Below, one piece after another: positions 5,296 through 12,807 of a DNA stretch of 16,618 bases. The position numbers and the translations under genes were made by a program. Position 1 is the first letter of the stretch; each line of letters opens with the position of its first letter. Source of the stretch: DATEOR01 sp035698665 (GTDB taxonomy: Bacteria > Actinomycetota > Thermoleophilia > Gaiellales > Gaiellaceae); NCBI GenBank assembly GCA_035698665.1, contig DASSBN010000042.1, positions 1 through 16,618 on the forward strand. The letters run 5' to 3'. A model generated the notes under the pieces. That model saw nothing but the letters and a program-made list of their open reading frames with translations. It was not told the origin of the DNA and made no database searches.

Positions 5296-8163
5296 ATGAC
5301 GTACTCCAAACTGCGCATCGTCCTCGCCACCCTCGCCGTGGCGCTCATCACGGTCGCGCCCGCCGCGAGCGCTCCGAGCGCCCCGAGCCCCCTCTTCCCG
5401 AACGGCGACACCTTCGACGGCCCCCCCGCAATGGGCTGGGAGAAGGTCGCCGGCGCGGATCACTACGAGGTCGAGATCGGTGCCGACGCCGGCTTCAACC
5501 CGGATCTGTACTTCTTCTCCACGAAGAACACGCGCGCGACGATCTCGGACACGCTGATCAGCGGCGACTACTGGTGGCGCGTGCGCGCTGTCGACGCGAA
5601 TGACAACGTCTCGGCATGGTCGCCCGCACAGTCGTTCGTCGTCGACTGGAGCATGCAGCCCGATCTCCTGCAGCCGGCCGACGGCGCGACGGTCGATTTC
5701 CCGGATACGCCGCTCGTCCTCAAGTGGTCGCCCGTCCCGCGCGCGCAGAAGTACCGTCTCGAGCTCGCGACCTCCCCGACGGGATGGACGGACGACAAGG
5801 TCAGCTCGACGTACCCGGTCGAGACCCAGGCGCTCGAGTTCACAGTCCCCGAAGCCCTCGCCGACGGAAAGACCTACTACTGGAGGGTGACCCCGATCGA
5901 TGCGGCACCCCATGTGGGAGTGGCGTCCGAGGTGCACTCCTTCGTCTGGGCCTGGCCGCACCAGCCCGAGAACCTGACGGTCACGGATCTCGATCCGGAC
6001 GCCGACGACCAGCATTTCGACCCGCTCTTCTCATGGGACCCGGTCCCCGGCGCGGCCTCGTACGAAGTCGAGGTCAGGTCCGCCGACGCGACGGGCGCGC
6101 TCGCGTTCTCCGGCACGACGATCGCCACGAGCCTCGCGCCGAACGACGTGTTCCCGGACAACACCTATGACTGGACGGTGCGCGCCGTCGACGCGTCGGG
6201 CAACCGCGGACGGGTCAGCGACGGGCCGCAGTTCCAACGGGCGTTCGACAAGAATCCGCTCGCGATCGAGGACCTGCGCATGAGCGACTACCTCACGGGC
6301 GGCGCCGCCGTGGACGACGACTCGGGCACCGCCGGCTTCCAGACGCAGGTTCCGCTCATCACGTGGAGTCCCGTGCCGGGCGCAGCCAGCTACGAGATCC
6401 AGGTCGCCCCGTTCTCGACCTCTTGCAACTTCAACGACCCCATCTGGGACGATGTGACAGCCACGACGGCCTGGGCGCCGCTCGGGAAGACGACCGAAGG
6501 CGAGCCCTACCCGTCGACCGTCGGCGTCGCAAAGTCGAGCTCGTTGCTCACGCAGGACGCGTCGTACTGCGTACGCGTGCGGGCGCGGAGCGGGCACAAG
6601 AGCGGGTCGAGCTTCGTCCGGGGCGCGTACACCCTCCTGAACGACGGAACGGGCGCCGCATTCACGTGGACGGGCTACCCCTCGACCGTCCCCTGCTCGC
6701 CGAGCTGCGTGCCGGGGTACGCGGGAAGCGACAACTACCGGCTGCCCGATCCCGATGCTCCGGCGACCAGCATGCCGTACTTCTCCTGGGAGCCCATCGA
6801 CGGCGCCCAGTCGTACTGGGTGATCGTGTTCAAGGACGAAACGCTCGGGACGATGGTCGACTACGCGTTCACCCAGCTCCCGGTCTACACGCCCCGCGAC
6901 GGAAGCCAGGTACAGACGTATGACGACGAGAATGGCCTCTACTGGGTGATCCTGCCTTCGTCGAACTTCAACGGCGACGCCGCCGCGTTCGACCCGTTCC
7001 AGGCCGCTGCAGCGACGTTCGACAAGCAATCGGTTCCTCCGACGCTGCTCGAGCCCGCAGCAGGCGCGACGATCGCCGATCAACCCGTCTTCAAGTGGTC
7101 TCCCGTCGACGGGGCGAAGCTCTACCGGATCGACATCGCGACCGACTCGAACTTCAGCCCCGCGGACATGCTCAAGACCACGACGACCGCGGCGACGAGC
7201 TATACGGCCGAGACGACGTATCCGGCCGACACGGCGATCTGGTGGCGTGTGCAAGCAGTCGACGAAGGCGACCACAACATGCGGCGATCGACCCCGCAGT
7301 CCTTCGAGAAGGCTCTGCTCACCCCTGACGTCTCGGTGTCGAACCCGACCGCGGGCGATCTCATCCCGACGTTCGGCTGGGATCTCGTGCAGGGCGCAAG
7401 CACCTACGACGTGCATTTCGAGCTGCCCGACGGAAGCGGCGGCAAAGACGCGACCAACTACCGGACTTCCTCGGTGACCGCGATCAAGATGACCGGCGCA
7501 GGGCACTTCCGCTGGCAGGTCCGGGCCAACTACCCGGGGAACGTCCACGGCCCGTACTCCTCGCTCATGGACTTCACGCGGACGATCCACGAGCCGCAGA
7601 ATCTCGCCAGCACGTCGGGCCCGAGCCAGCTCTTGCTCTCGTGGGACCCGAAGACCGCGGCGAAGCAGTACGTCGTGCAGGTCGCGAAGAGCACGTCCTT
7701 CAGCTCGACGGTCGAAAGCGTGACGACGGCCAACACGAGCTACGCGCCGAAGCTCACGTCGAGCTCCTACACGAACGGAGGCACGTTCTACTGGCGGGTG
7801 GCCGCAAAGGATGCCGACGGAAACCAGGGCGATTGGTCTTCGGTCAAGACCTTCGATCTCGCCGGTGCGACGAGTGGAGGCAGCGGCGGCACCAGCAAGT
7901 TCAAGCTCTCCTCGTCCGGCCGGCTCGTCAAGAAGCATCTCAAGAAGGTCACCATCACAGCGAGGAACTCGACCACGCTGAACCCGGTCTTCGCGGCCAC
8001 GGTGAAGGCATCGGGCGCCGGCGTCTCCTCGACGCACTTCACGAGCACGAGCGGCGTCGCGACCTTCTACCTCAAGCCGACGAAGCTCGGGAAGGTCACC
8101 TTCAAGGTGACGAAGACGGGCTATCAAACCGCCTATCTCTACAAGAGGGTCAGGGCGCCGTAG
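5296..8163 (+). CDS. Secreted protein with eight fibronectin type III-like modules and a C-terminal Ig/Big-like domain
   Basis: A 955-residue exported protein. Residues 1-26 are a signal peptide (basic start, hydrophobic IVLATLAVALITV, likely cut after ASA). Eight FN3-like modules follow at about 28-118, 121-220, 222-317, 319-459, 460-578, 580-674, 675-765 and 766-856. Most carry a W-x-P-V-x-G-A-x-x-Y strand (SWDPVPGAASYEVEV, KWSPVDGAKLYRIDI) and a late YYWRV-x-A-V-D strand. A GGSGG linker (861-865) leads to a basic 89-residue Ig/carboxypeptidase-regulatory-like domain ending in VTFKVTKTGYQTAYLYKRV. Modules 4 and 5 are longer and contain four cysteines. No catalytic domain, LPXTG motif or membrane anchor is visible. 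It is likely an extracellular adhesin or matrix/scaffold protein; the ligand is unknown. ATG 5296 is preferred because it begins the signal peptide; GTG 5281 after a GGGGG run is an alternative. Confidence 0.85.
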   Translation: MTYSKLRIVLATLAVALITVAPAASAPSAPSPLFPNGDTFDGPPAMGWEKVAGADHYEVEIGADAGFNPDLYFFSTKNTRATISDTLISGDYWWRVRAVDANDNVSAWSPAQSFVVDWSMQPDLLQPADGATVDFPDTPLVLKWSPVPRAQKYRLELATSPTGWTDDKVSSTYPVETQALEFTVPEALADGKTYYWRVTPIDAAPHVGVASEVHSFVWAWPHQPENLTVTDLDPDADDQHFDPLFSWDPVPGAASYEVEVRSADATGALAFSGTTIATSLAPNDVFPDNTYDWTVRAVDASGNRGRVSDGPQFQRAFDKNPLAIEDLRMSDYLTGGAAVDDDSGTAGFQTQVPLITWSPVPGAASYEIQVAPFSTSCNFNDPIWDDVTATTAWAPLGKTTEGEPYPSTVGVAKSSSLLTQDASYCVRVRARSGHKSGSSFVRGAYTLLNDGTGAAFTWTGYPSTVPCSPSCVPGYAGSDNYRLPDPDAPATSMPYFSWEPIDGAQSYWVIVFKDETLGTMVDYAFTQLPVYTPRDGSQVQTYDDENGLYWVILPSSNFNGDAAAFDPFQAAAATFDKQSVPPTLLEPAAGATIADQPVFKWSPVDGAKLYRIDIATDSNFSPADMLKTTTTAATSYTAETTYPADTAIWWRVQAVDEGDHNMRRSTPQSFEKALLTPDVSVSNPTAGDLIPTFGWDLVQGASTYDVHFELPDGSGGKDATNYRTSSVTAIKMTGAGHFRWQVRANYPGNVHGPYSSLMDFTRTIHEPQNLASTSGPSQLLLSWDPKTAAKQYVVQVAKSTSFSSTVESVTTANTSYAPKLTSSSYTNGGTFYWRVAAKDADGNQGDWSSVKTFDLAGATSGGSGGTSKFKLSSSGRLVKKHLKKVTITARNSTTLNPVFAATVKASGAGVSSTHFTSTSGVATFYLKPTKLGKVTFKVTKTGYQTAYLYKRVRAP

Positions 8164-8172
8164 CGCGCAGGC

Positions 8173-8193
8173 GTGGCGCCTCCTCGGCGCCAC
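8173..8193 (+). terminator. Terminator-like hairpin after the FN3 protein gene
   Basis: GTGGCGCC (8173-8180) and GGCGCCAC (8186-8193) form a perfect 8-bp GC-rich stem with a TCCTC loop, 9 bases after the stop codon at 8161-8163. No U-tract follows, as is often the case in high-GC Actinobacteria. Position and stability fit a transcription end or pause separating this gene from the glycosyltransferase gene, but termination is not shown by sequence alone. Confidence 0.55.
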
Positions 8194-8254
8194 ACGGCAA
8201 TGTCGAGCCGGACGCGTCAAGCCAACGCTCGGCTTCTGCCGATAGGACTCAGAT

Positions 8255-8260
8255 GAGGAG
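8255..8260 (+). promoter_or_regulatory. Ribosome-binding site of the glycosyltransferase gene
   Basis: GAGGAG lies six bases before the GTG start at 8267, an ideal Shine-Dalgarno spacing. This fixes the start: an ATG at 8253 overlaps the site but opens only a five-codon frame whose TGA overlaps the GTG. Confidence 0.75.
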
Positions 8261-8266
8261 CCGGCC

Positions 8267-9736
8267 GTGAACACGGTGGCACGTCGGAGGACCTTCCGCA
8301 AAGGGCTGCGGGACGGCCTGTCTCTCCAAAGCCCTTGGCCGCTGGCGATCGCGGTGGCATCGGTCTTGGCCGTGGCGATTCGCCTCGTCTACATCAACCT
8401 TCCGCTCTCGGCCGACGAAGGCGGATTCGCCGAAGTTGCGCGCCTTTGGAGGAACGGCTCGACGCTGTACGACGGCGCCTGGGCGGACCGTCCTCAAGGA
8501 CTTCTGCTCGTCTTTCGCGGAGTCCTCTCGATCCACGATTCGGAGCTCGCGCTCCGCGCCGCCGCGATCATCGTTTCGGTCGTCCTGCTCGTCGTCTTCG
8601 CGGGACTCGCGCGACGGCTTGTCGGCCGGCGCGCCGCCCTGATCGCGGTGTTTCTCCTCGCGACCGCCGGAGCATCCCCCTTCATCGAGGCGTACACGCT
8701 CTCGGGAGAGCTCCTCGCTTCCGCCTTCTCGGTCGGGTCGCTCTTCGCCTTCGTCGTGTACCTCGAGCGCCGGCACGCGGCGTTGATCCTCCTCGCAGGC
8801 CTCCTGACCGGCTCTGCCGTGATGGTCAAGCAGTCCGGCTTCGATGCCGGTGTGGCGGCACTCGCGTACCTGCTCTGGACGGAACGAAGGGCTGCGCTTC
8901 GACCAGTTCTCATGCTCCTGGCGGGAGCACTCGTCGCGCCCGTCCTCTGTGCGGTCTCCGCCCCGGATTTCGGCGCCTGGTGGCACGCCGTCGTCGCCTA
9001 TCGCTTCGAGGGCGATTCGCTCTTCCGAGGGGGAGTCGGCTATCGCCTGATGCTCTTCTTCAACGGCCTTCGCTCCGCGGCCCTCGCACTGGCGGTGCCG
9101 CTCGTTCTTCTGCCGGGCGGCTGGCGGATCGCCCCGAAGCTGCTGAAGCTCTGGTTCGTCGCCAGCCTGATCGGCGTGCTGGGGGGCGGAAACTTCTGGG
9201 CTCACTACTGGATCCAGATCGCTCCGCCGCTCTGCCTCATCGCCGCCCTGCGGCTCGCCGAGCTCCTCCGACAGAGAGAGCTTCGACGCCCGCTGCGAGT
9301 CGCTCCGGTACTCGCCGCAGCGGTCGTCTCGGTGGCGGTCAGCACGGTTCCTCTCGCGGGTGGCACGGAAAGGCGCGTCGAGGCCTTCACGCCGGGTGAC
9401 ACCGTGCGTCTCTACGACGAAGAGATCGCCGCGTACGTCCGCACGCACACCTCTCCGAACGATCGGATCCTCGTCACTCCACTGGCGGGCGGGAGCATCT
9501 ACTTCCTCGCGGACCGGCTTCCCGCCTACCGCTTCCTCTGGTACCGGCCCGCAATGGCCACGCCGGGGGCCGTCGAGGAACTGCAGCGCGTCGTCGCCGA
9601 GAGGCGGGCATCCCTCGTGGTCGTCCTCGCCGACCCGTCGGTGCTCGACCCGAGCGGAAGGACGACGGCGCTCTTGAAGCGCGGCTATCGGGTCGTGCGC
9701 CGCGTGGGACCGACGGCGATCCTCGCTCCGGCCTAG
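8267..9736 (+). CDS. GT39/ArnT-like multi-pass membrane glycosyltransferase
   Basis: A 489-residue membrane protein with roughly nine or ten hydrophobic helices between residues 22 and 362, then a soluble C-terminal region of about 125 residues. The first extracytoplasmic loop has LSADEGGFAEVARLW (D50, E51), matching the acidic catalytic motif of GT-C enzymes (protein O-mannosyltransferase, ArnT, GT83). ADRPQG at 73-78 corresponds to the usual K/R-P-P-G element. FWAHYWIQIAPPLCLIAALR (310-329) resembles a later conserved helix of this superfamily. Such enzymes use a polyprenyl-phosphate sugar to glycosylate proteins, lipids or glycans outside the membrane. The neighbour is a large secreted Ser/Thr-rich FN3 protein, so that protein is one possible acceptor, but this is conjecture. 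The stop lies 9 bases from the convergent ridA stop. Confidence 0.85.
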   Translation: MNTVARRRTFRKGLRDGLSLQSPWPLAIAVASVLAVAIRLVYINLPLSADEGGFAEVARLWRNGSTLYDGAWADRPQGLLLVFRGVLSIHDSELALRAAAIIVSVVLLVVFAGLARRLVGRRAALIAVFLLATAGASPFIEAYTLSGELLASAFSVGSLFAFVVYLERRHAALILLAGLLTGSAVMVKQSGFDAGVAALAYLLWTERRAALRPVLMLLAGALVAPVLCAVSAPDFGAWWHAVVAYRFEGDSLFRGGVGYRLMLFFNGLRSAALALAVPLVLLPGGWRIAPKLLKLWFVASLIGVLGGGNFWAHYWIQIAPPLCLIAALRLAELLRQRELRRPLRVAPVLAAAVVSVAVSTVPLAGGTERRVEAFTPGDTVRLYDEEIAAYVRTHTSPNDRILVTPLAGGSIYFLADRLPAYRFLWYRPAMATPGAVEELQRVVAERRASLVVVLADPSVLDPSGRTTALLKRGYRVVRRVGPTAILAPA

Positions 9737-9745
9737 AACCGGGCG

Positions 9746-10129
9746 CTACGTGTGCGCGATGACGTCGATCTCGACGAGCGCGCCGGAGGGGAGCGCGGCC
9801 ACCTGGAAGGTCGCGCGGGCCGGGGGCTCGGCGCCCATGTGGCTCCCGTAGACCTCGTTCATCGCCTGGAAGTCGCCGAGATCGGCGAGGAAGATGGTCG
9901 CCTTGACGACGTTCTGCAAGCTCGTTCCGGCGGCCTCGAGGATCGCGGAGAGGTTCTGCATCACCTGCTCGGTCTGCTCGGCGATCCCACCTCCGACGAG
10001 ATTTCCGCCCGGATCGACGCCCAGCTGCCCCGAGACGAACACCAATCCCCCGTGCTCGATCGCCTGCGAATAGGGAGCGCCCTGGAAGGGTGCCGGGGCC
10101 TTGTCGGTGCGGATGACACGTCGTGTCAC
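9746..10129 (-). CDS. ridA: RidA family enamine/imine deaminase
   Basis: A 127-residue protein of the YjgF/YER057c/UK114 family. It has APYSQAIEHGGLVFVSGQLG at the N-terminus, VKATIFLADLGDFQAMNEVY in the middle, and PPARATFQVAALPSGALVEI with R105 and E120, the residues used in E. coli RidA to hydrolyse 2-aminoacrylate and related enamines. RidA protects PLP enzymes from reactive dehydratase intermediates; it is a cytosolic trimer in characterised members. The frame is open far upstream, but homology starts at GTG 10129, and GTGA there overlaps the murA stop by 4 bases. It is thus co-translated with murA, an unexpected partner. The family call is firm. Confidence 0.94.
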   Translation of the reverse strand: MTRRVIRTDKAPAPFQGAPYSQAIEHGGLVFVSGQLGVDPGGNLVGGGIAEQTEQVMQNLSAILEAAGTSLQNVVKATIFLADLGDFQAMNEVYGSHMGAEPPARATFQVAALPSGALVEIDVIAHT

Positions 10130-11439
10130 GCGATCTCCGTTCGCTCGATCTGGGCCCCTACGGCGCGCAGCCGCTCGTCGATTCTCTCGTAGCCGCGGTC
10201 GATCTGCCCGATGTTCCCGATCGTGGAGGTGCCCTCTGCGCAGAGGCTCGCGATGAGCATGGCCATCCCCGCGCGGATGTCCGGGCTCTCCATGCGCTCC
10301 CCGTACAGGCGCGCGGGCCCGTTGACGACGGCGCGGTGCGGGTCGCAGAGGATGATCCGCGCCCCCATGTTCACGAGCTTGTCGACGAAGAACAGGCGGT
10401 TCTCGAACATCTTCTCGAAGATCAGGACAGTGCCCGCCGCCTGGGTCGCCACGGCGAGCGCGATCGACGTCAGGTCGGCCGGGAACGCCGGCCAGGGGCC
10501 GTCCTCGATCTTCGGGATCTGCGAGCCGATGTCGTCGTGAATCTCGAGCCGCTGGCCGCCGGGGACGCGAACGGACGACCCGTTCACCTCCCAGTCCACG
10601 CCCAGCCGCTCGAACGCCGGCCAGATGGCGACGAGGTCCTCGGCGACGACGTCCTCGATCACGACCTCGCCTTCGGTGACCGCAGCGAGGCCGATGAAAC
10701 TCGCCACCTCGATGTGGTCGGGACAGATGCGCCACTCGCCGCCGTGCAGCTCCCGAACACCGCGAATGCGGAGCACGTTCGAGCCGATGCCCTCGATCTC
10801 GGCGCCCAGCGAGACGAGGAAGCGGCAGAGATCCTGGACGTGCGGCTCGGAGGCGGCGTTCCCGATCACGGTCTCCCCCTCCGCGAGCACCGCGGCCATG
10901 ACGATGTTCTCCGTCCCGGTGACCGAGGCCTCGTCGAGGAAGACGTGCGTGCCCCGGAGACCGTTCGTGCGCATGCGGTAGACCTTTTCGGCCTCGATCT
11001 CCGCGCCGAGCTCGATCAGCGCGTGGATGTGCGTATCGAGGCGGCGGCGGCCGATGACGTCTCCGCCGGGCGGGGGAACGACCGCCTGGCCGTGGCGCGC
11101 GAGCAGCGGCCCGGCGAAGAGGATCGACGCGCGGATGCGGCTGCAGAGCTCCTCGTCGAGCTCGAACTTGGAGATCCCCCCGCCGGTGATGCGCACCTCA
11201 CCGCCCCCGAGGCGCTCGACCTCCACCCCGAGGTCGGCCGCCAGGTCGAGCATCGTCTCGACGTCGGTGATCGCGGGGACGTTGGTGAGCGTGACCTGCT
11301 CGTCCGTGAGCAGGCAGGCGGCTACGATCGGCAGCGCCGCGTTCTTGTTTCCGGCCGCGCGGATCGACCCCGTAAGCGGCCGCGCGCCCTCGATGACGAA
11401 AGCCTCCATCAGGGCATCGGTTACGACGGTTTGCGGCAT
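10126..11439 (-). CDS. murA: MurA, UDP-N-acetylglucosamine 1-carboxyvinyltransferase with Asp at the fosfomycin-target cysteine position
   Basis: A 437-residue EPSP-synthase-fold enzyme making the first committed step of peptidoglycan synthesis: transfer of enolpyruvate from PEP to UDP-GlcNAc in the cytosol. Visible motifs are AAGNKNAALP (the UDP-GlcNAc/PEP lysine), FPADL (catalytic Asp of FPTD), SPDIRAG and QIDRGYERID (Arg). The active-site loop reads PPGGDVIGRRRLD, where E. coli has a Cys (C115) in the matching PGGC motif. Asp at this site is known in mycobacterial and chlamydial MurA and gives natural fosfomycin insensitivity. ATG 11439 has AGGA nine bases upstream; ATG 11409 (MEAFVIEGARPL) would align the protein exactly with E. 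coli numbering (K22) and is a real alternative. The segment before FPAD (IPKIEDGPWPA) is longer than in E. coli, suggesting a distinct MurA subfamily. Confidence 0.92.
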   Translation of the reverse strand: MPQTVVTDALMEAFVIEGARPLTGSIRAAGNKNAALPIVAACLLTDEQVTLTNVPAITDVETMLDLAADLGVEVERLGGGEVRITGGGISKFELDEELCSRIRASILFAGPLLARHGQAVVPPPGGDVIGRRRLDTHIHALIELGAEIEAEKVYRMRTNGLRGTHVFLDEASVTGTENIVMAAVLAEGETVIGNAASEPHVQDLCRFLVSLGAEIEGIGSNVLRIRGVRELHGGEWRICPDHIEVASFIGLAAVTEGEVVIEDVVAEDLVAIWPAFERLGVDWEVNGSSVRVPGGQRLEIHDDIGSQIPKIEDGPWPAFPADLTSIALAVATQAAGTVLIFEKMFENRLFFVDKLVNMGARIILCDPHRAVVNGPARLYGERMESPDIRAGMAMLIASLCAEGTSTIGNIGQIDRGYERIDERLRAVGAQIERTEIA

Positions 11440-11483
11440 TGACGGTAGTCCTGTCCTCGGACGGCGACGCGAGCGGCGGAGGG

Positions 11484-11490
11484 TATCCTA
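11484..11490. promoter_or_regulatory. Overlapping divergent -10 candidates between murA and the HD-domain gene
   Basis: TATCCTA reads as TATCCT on the plus strand (11 bases before the HD gene ATG) and as TAGGAT on the minus strand (about 45 bases before the murA ATG at 11439). Both fit TANNNT. The two genes diverge over only 61 bases, so one short site may serve both directions. The plus-strand transcript would then have a leader of only a few bases, while murA would have a leader with an AGGA ribosome-binding site. No clear -35 boxes were found. Confidence 0.35.
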
Positions 11491-11500
11491 CTTCGCCCCG

Positions 11501-12073
11501 ATGGAAGTAACCCGCGAGAGAGCGTGGGAAACGCTCACGCAGTACACGAAGTCGGAGGCGCTCCGGCGGCATGCGCTCGCGGTCGAGGCGGCGGTCGGGT
11601 GGTACGCGCGAGATTTCGGGGAGGACGAGGAGTTCTGGCGCGCCACGGCGCTCCTCCACGACTTCGACTACGAGATCCACCCCACGCTCGACAAGCATCC
11701 CCAGGACGGCGCGCCGATCCTCCGCGAGGAGGGCTATCCGGAGGAATTGATCGAGGCGGTGCTCTCGCATGCCGAGCACCTCGAGATGGAGCGCGACACG
11801 AAGCTCAAGAAGACGCTTTTCGCCTGCGACGAGCTGGCCGGCTTCGTGCATGCATGCGGCCTCGTGCGACCGGACGGGATCGAGACGCTCGAGCCCAAGT
11901 CCGTGCGCAAGAAACTGAAGCAGCCGTCCTTCGCCGCAGGGGTCCATCGCGACGAGGTCTACGCGGGCGCCGAGCTCCTGGGCCTCGAGCTCGACGACCA
12001 CATTCGGAACGTCGTCGCGGCGATGAGGCCGATCGCCGCCGAGCTCGGCCTGCGCACCTCCGAGGCCGCATAG
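11501..12073 (+). CDS. HD-domain phosphohydrolase-like protein
   Basis: A 190-residue all-helical protein with the HD superfamily metal motif: H24 in LRRHALAVE, H53-D54 in ALLHDFDYE, then H66 and H90 (LSHAEH) and D110 in FACDELAGF. This pattern matches small HDIG-type proteins that hydrolyse phosphate esters of nucleotides or related substrates; the substrate cannot be read from the sequence. The C-terminal part (KSVRKKLKQPSFAAGVHRDEV) is typical of this stand-alone bacterial family. ATG 11501 is chosen because the open frame upstream runs antisense into murA and carries no homology. The ribosome-binding signal is poor (GGAGGG is 17 bases away). The gene overlaps the following methyltransferase frame by four bases. 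Confidence 0.86.
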   Translation: MEVTRERAWETLTQYTKSEALRRHALAVEAAVGWYARDFGEDEEFWRATALLHDFDYEIHPTLDKHPQDGAPILREEGYPEELIEAVLSHAEHLEMERDTKLKKTLFACDELAGFVHACGLVRPDGIETLEPKSVRKKLKQPSFAAGVHRDEVYAGAELLGLELDDHIRNVVAAMRPIAAELGLRTSEAA

Positions 12074-12807
12074 CCGGAATCCTCCGACCCGAGGAGGACG
12101 CGTTCGGGCGCCTACTCCTCGACCACCTCCAGGGCCGAGTTGCCGGGGAGCCTGAGCTCGAGCGGGAGGACGGTGAAGTCGGGCCGGCGATGGGCGCCGG
12201 TTGGTTCTTCGCCGCTCACGACGATTGGGCAGAGCCGGAGCAAGCGGTCTTCGAGCATGTGCGCGGACGCGTGCTCGACGTCGGCGCAGGCGCCGGCCGG
12301 CACAGCATCGAGTCGCAGCGGATCGGGCTCGAAGCGGTGGCGATCGACATCTCTCCCGGCGCGGTGGAGGTCTGCCGCCGCCGTGGGGTCGACGACGCAC
12401 GGCTTCTTTCCCTCCGGGAGATCGACGAAAAGCTCGGCGTCTTCGACACCGTGCTGCTCATGTGCGGGAACTTCGGGCTCGCCGGGAGCGGTGAGGCCAC
12501 CGTCGCCCTGCTGGAGAAGCTGCACTCGCTCACGAGCCCCGAGGCAAGGATCCTGCTCGACACGGTCAATCCGTACGTCGACGCCGACGAGACCGACCTC
12601 GCCTACTACGAGCGGAATCGGGGCCGTGGACGCATGCCCGGGCAAGTGACCATCCGCATCCGCCACGGCAGCTTGGCAACGCCCTGGTACGACCTCCTGT
12701 GCGTCGATCCCGACGAGCTCGCGGCGCTCGTCGACGGCACGGGCTGGAGCCTCGCCATGCTCCGCGAGGACGGCGCCGACCTCTATGCCGTGCTCGAGAA
12801 GGCCTAG
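12070..12807 (+). CDS. Class I SAM-dependent methyltransferase (start codon unclear)
   Basis: The frame encodes a Rossmann methyltransferase: motif I VLDVGAGAGRHS, then VAIDISPGAVEVCRRRGV (acidic residue D93 for SAM ribose), FDTVLLMCGNFGL, LTSPEARILLDTVNPY, and a C-terminal RNRGRGRMPGQV and LATPWYDLL typical of one uncharacterised actinobacterial family. From memory of that family, homology begins at about DAFGRLLLDHLQG (from 12097), yet there is no ATG, GTG or TTG between the HD gene interior and ATG 12190. I give 12070, an ATA that overlaps the HD gene stop as ATAG and follows GAGG at 12062-12065. ATC 12079, or ATG 12190 (205 residues, still with motif I), are alternatives. The substrate is unknown. 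The stop TAG shares CTAG with the convergent gene. Confidence 0.78.
   Translation: MAGILRPEEDAFGRLLLDHLQGRVAGEPELEREDGEVGPAMGAGWFFAAHDDWAEPEQAVFEHVRGRVLDVGAGAGRHSIESQRIGLEAVAIDISPGAVEVCRRRGVDDARLLSLREIDEKLGVFDTVLLMCGNFGLAGSGEATVALLEKLHSLTSPEARILLDTVNPYVDADETDLAYYERNRGRGRMPGQVTIRIRHGSLATPWYDLLCVDPDELAALVDGTGWSLAMLREDGADLYAVLEKA

Noticed and set aside
3633..5603. Long open frame on the plus strand opposite the DHH-CBS-nucleotidyltransferase gene
   Set aside because: It is antisense to a gene with clear domain motifs, has Arg/Asp/Ala-rich composition typical of a shadow frame in GC-rich DNA, and shows no recognisable domain.
6031..8301. Long open frame on the minus strand opposite the FN3 protein gene
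   Set aside because: Composition is that of a GC-rich mirror frame (R/G/V/A repeats), with no motif; the plus-strand frame has a signal peptide and repeated modules.
8249..9448. Minus-strand highly charged open frame opposite the glycosyltransferase
   Set aside because: The extremely Glu/Arg-rich mirror of a membrane-protein gene is a known artefact; the plus strand has a good ribosome-binding site and GT-C motifs.
10130..10735. N-terminal extension of RidA
   Set aside because: It lies inside murA in another frame, is Arg/Gly/His-rich and unrelated to any domain; RidA homology starts at GTG 10129.
10123..11442. Plus-strand open frame covering murA almost end to end
   Set aside because: Its boundaries simply mirror murA. 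The product is Asp/Arg/Ala-rich without any domain, while murA has all its catalytic motifs on the other strand.
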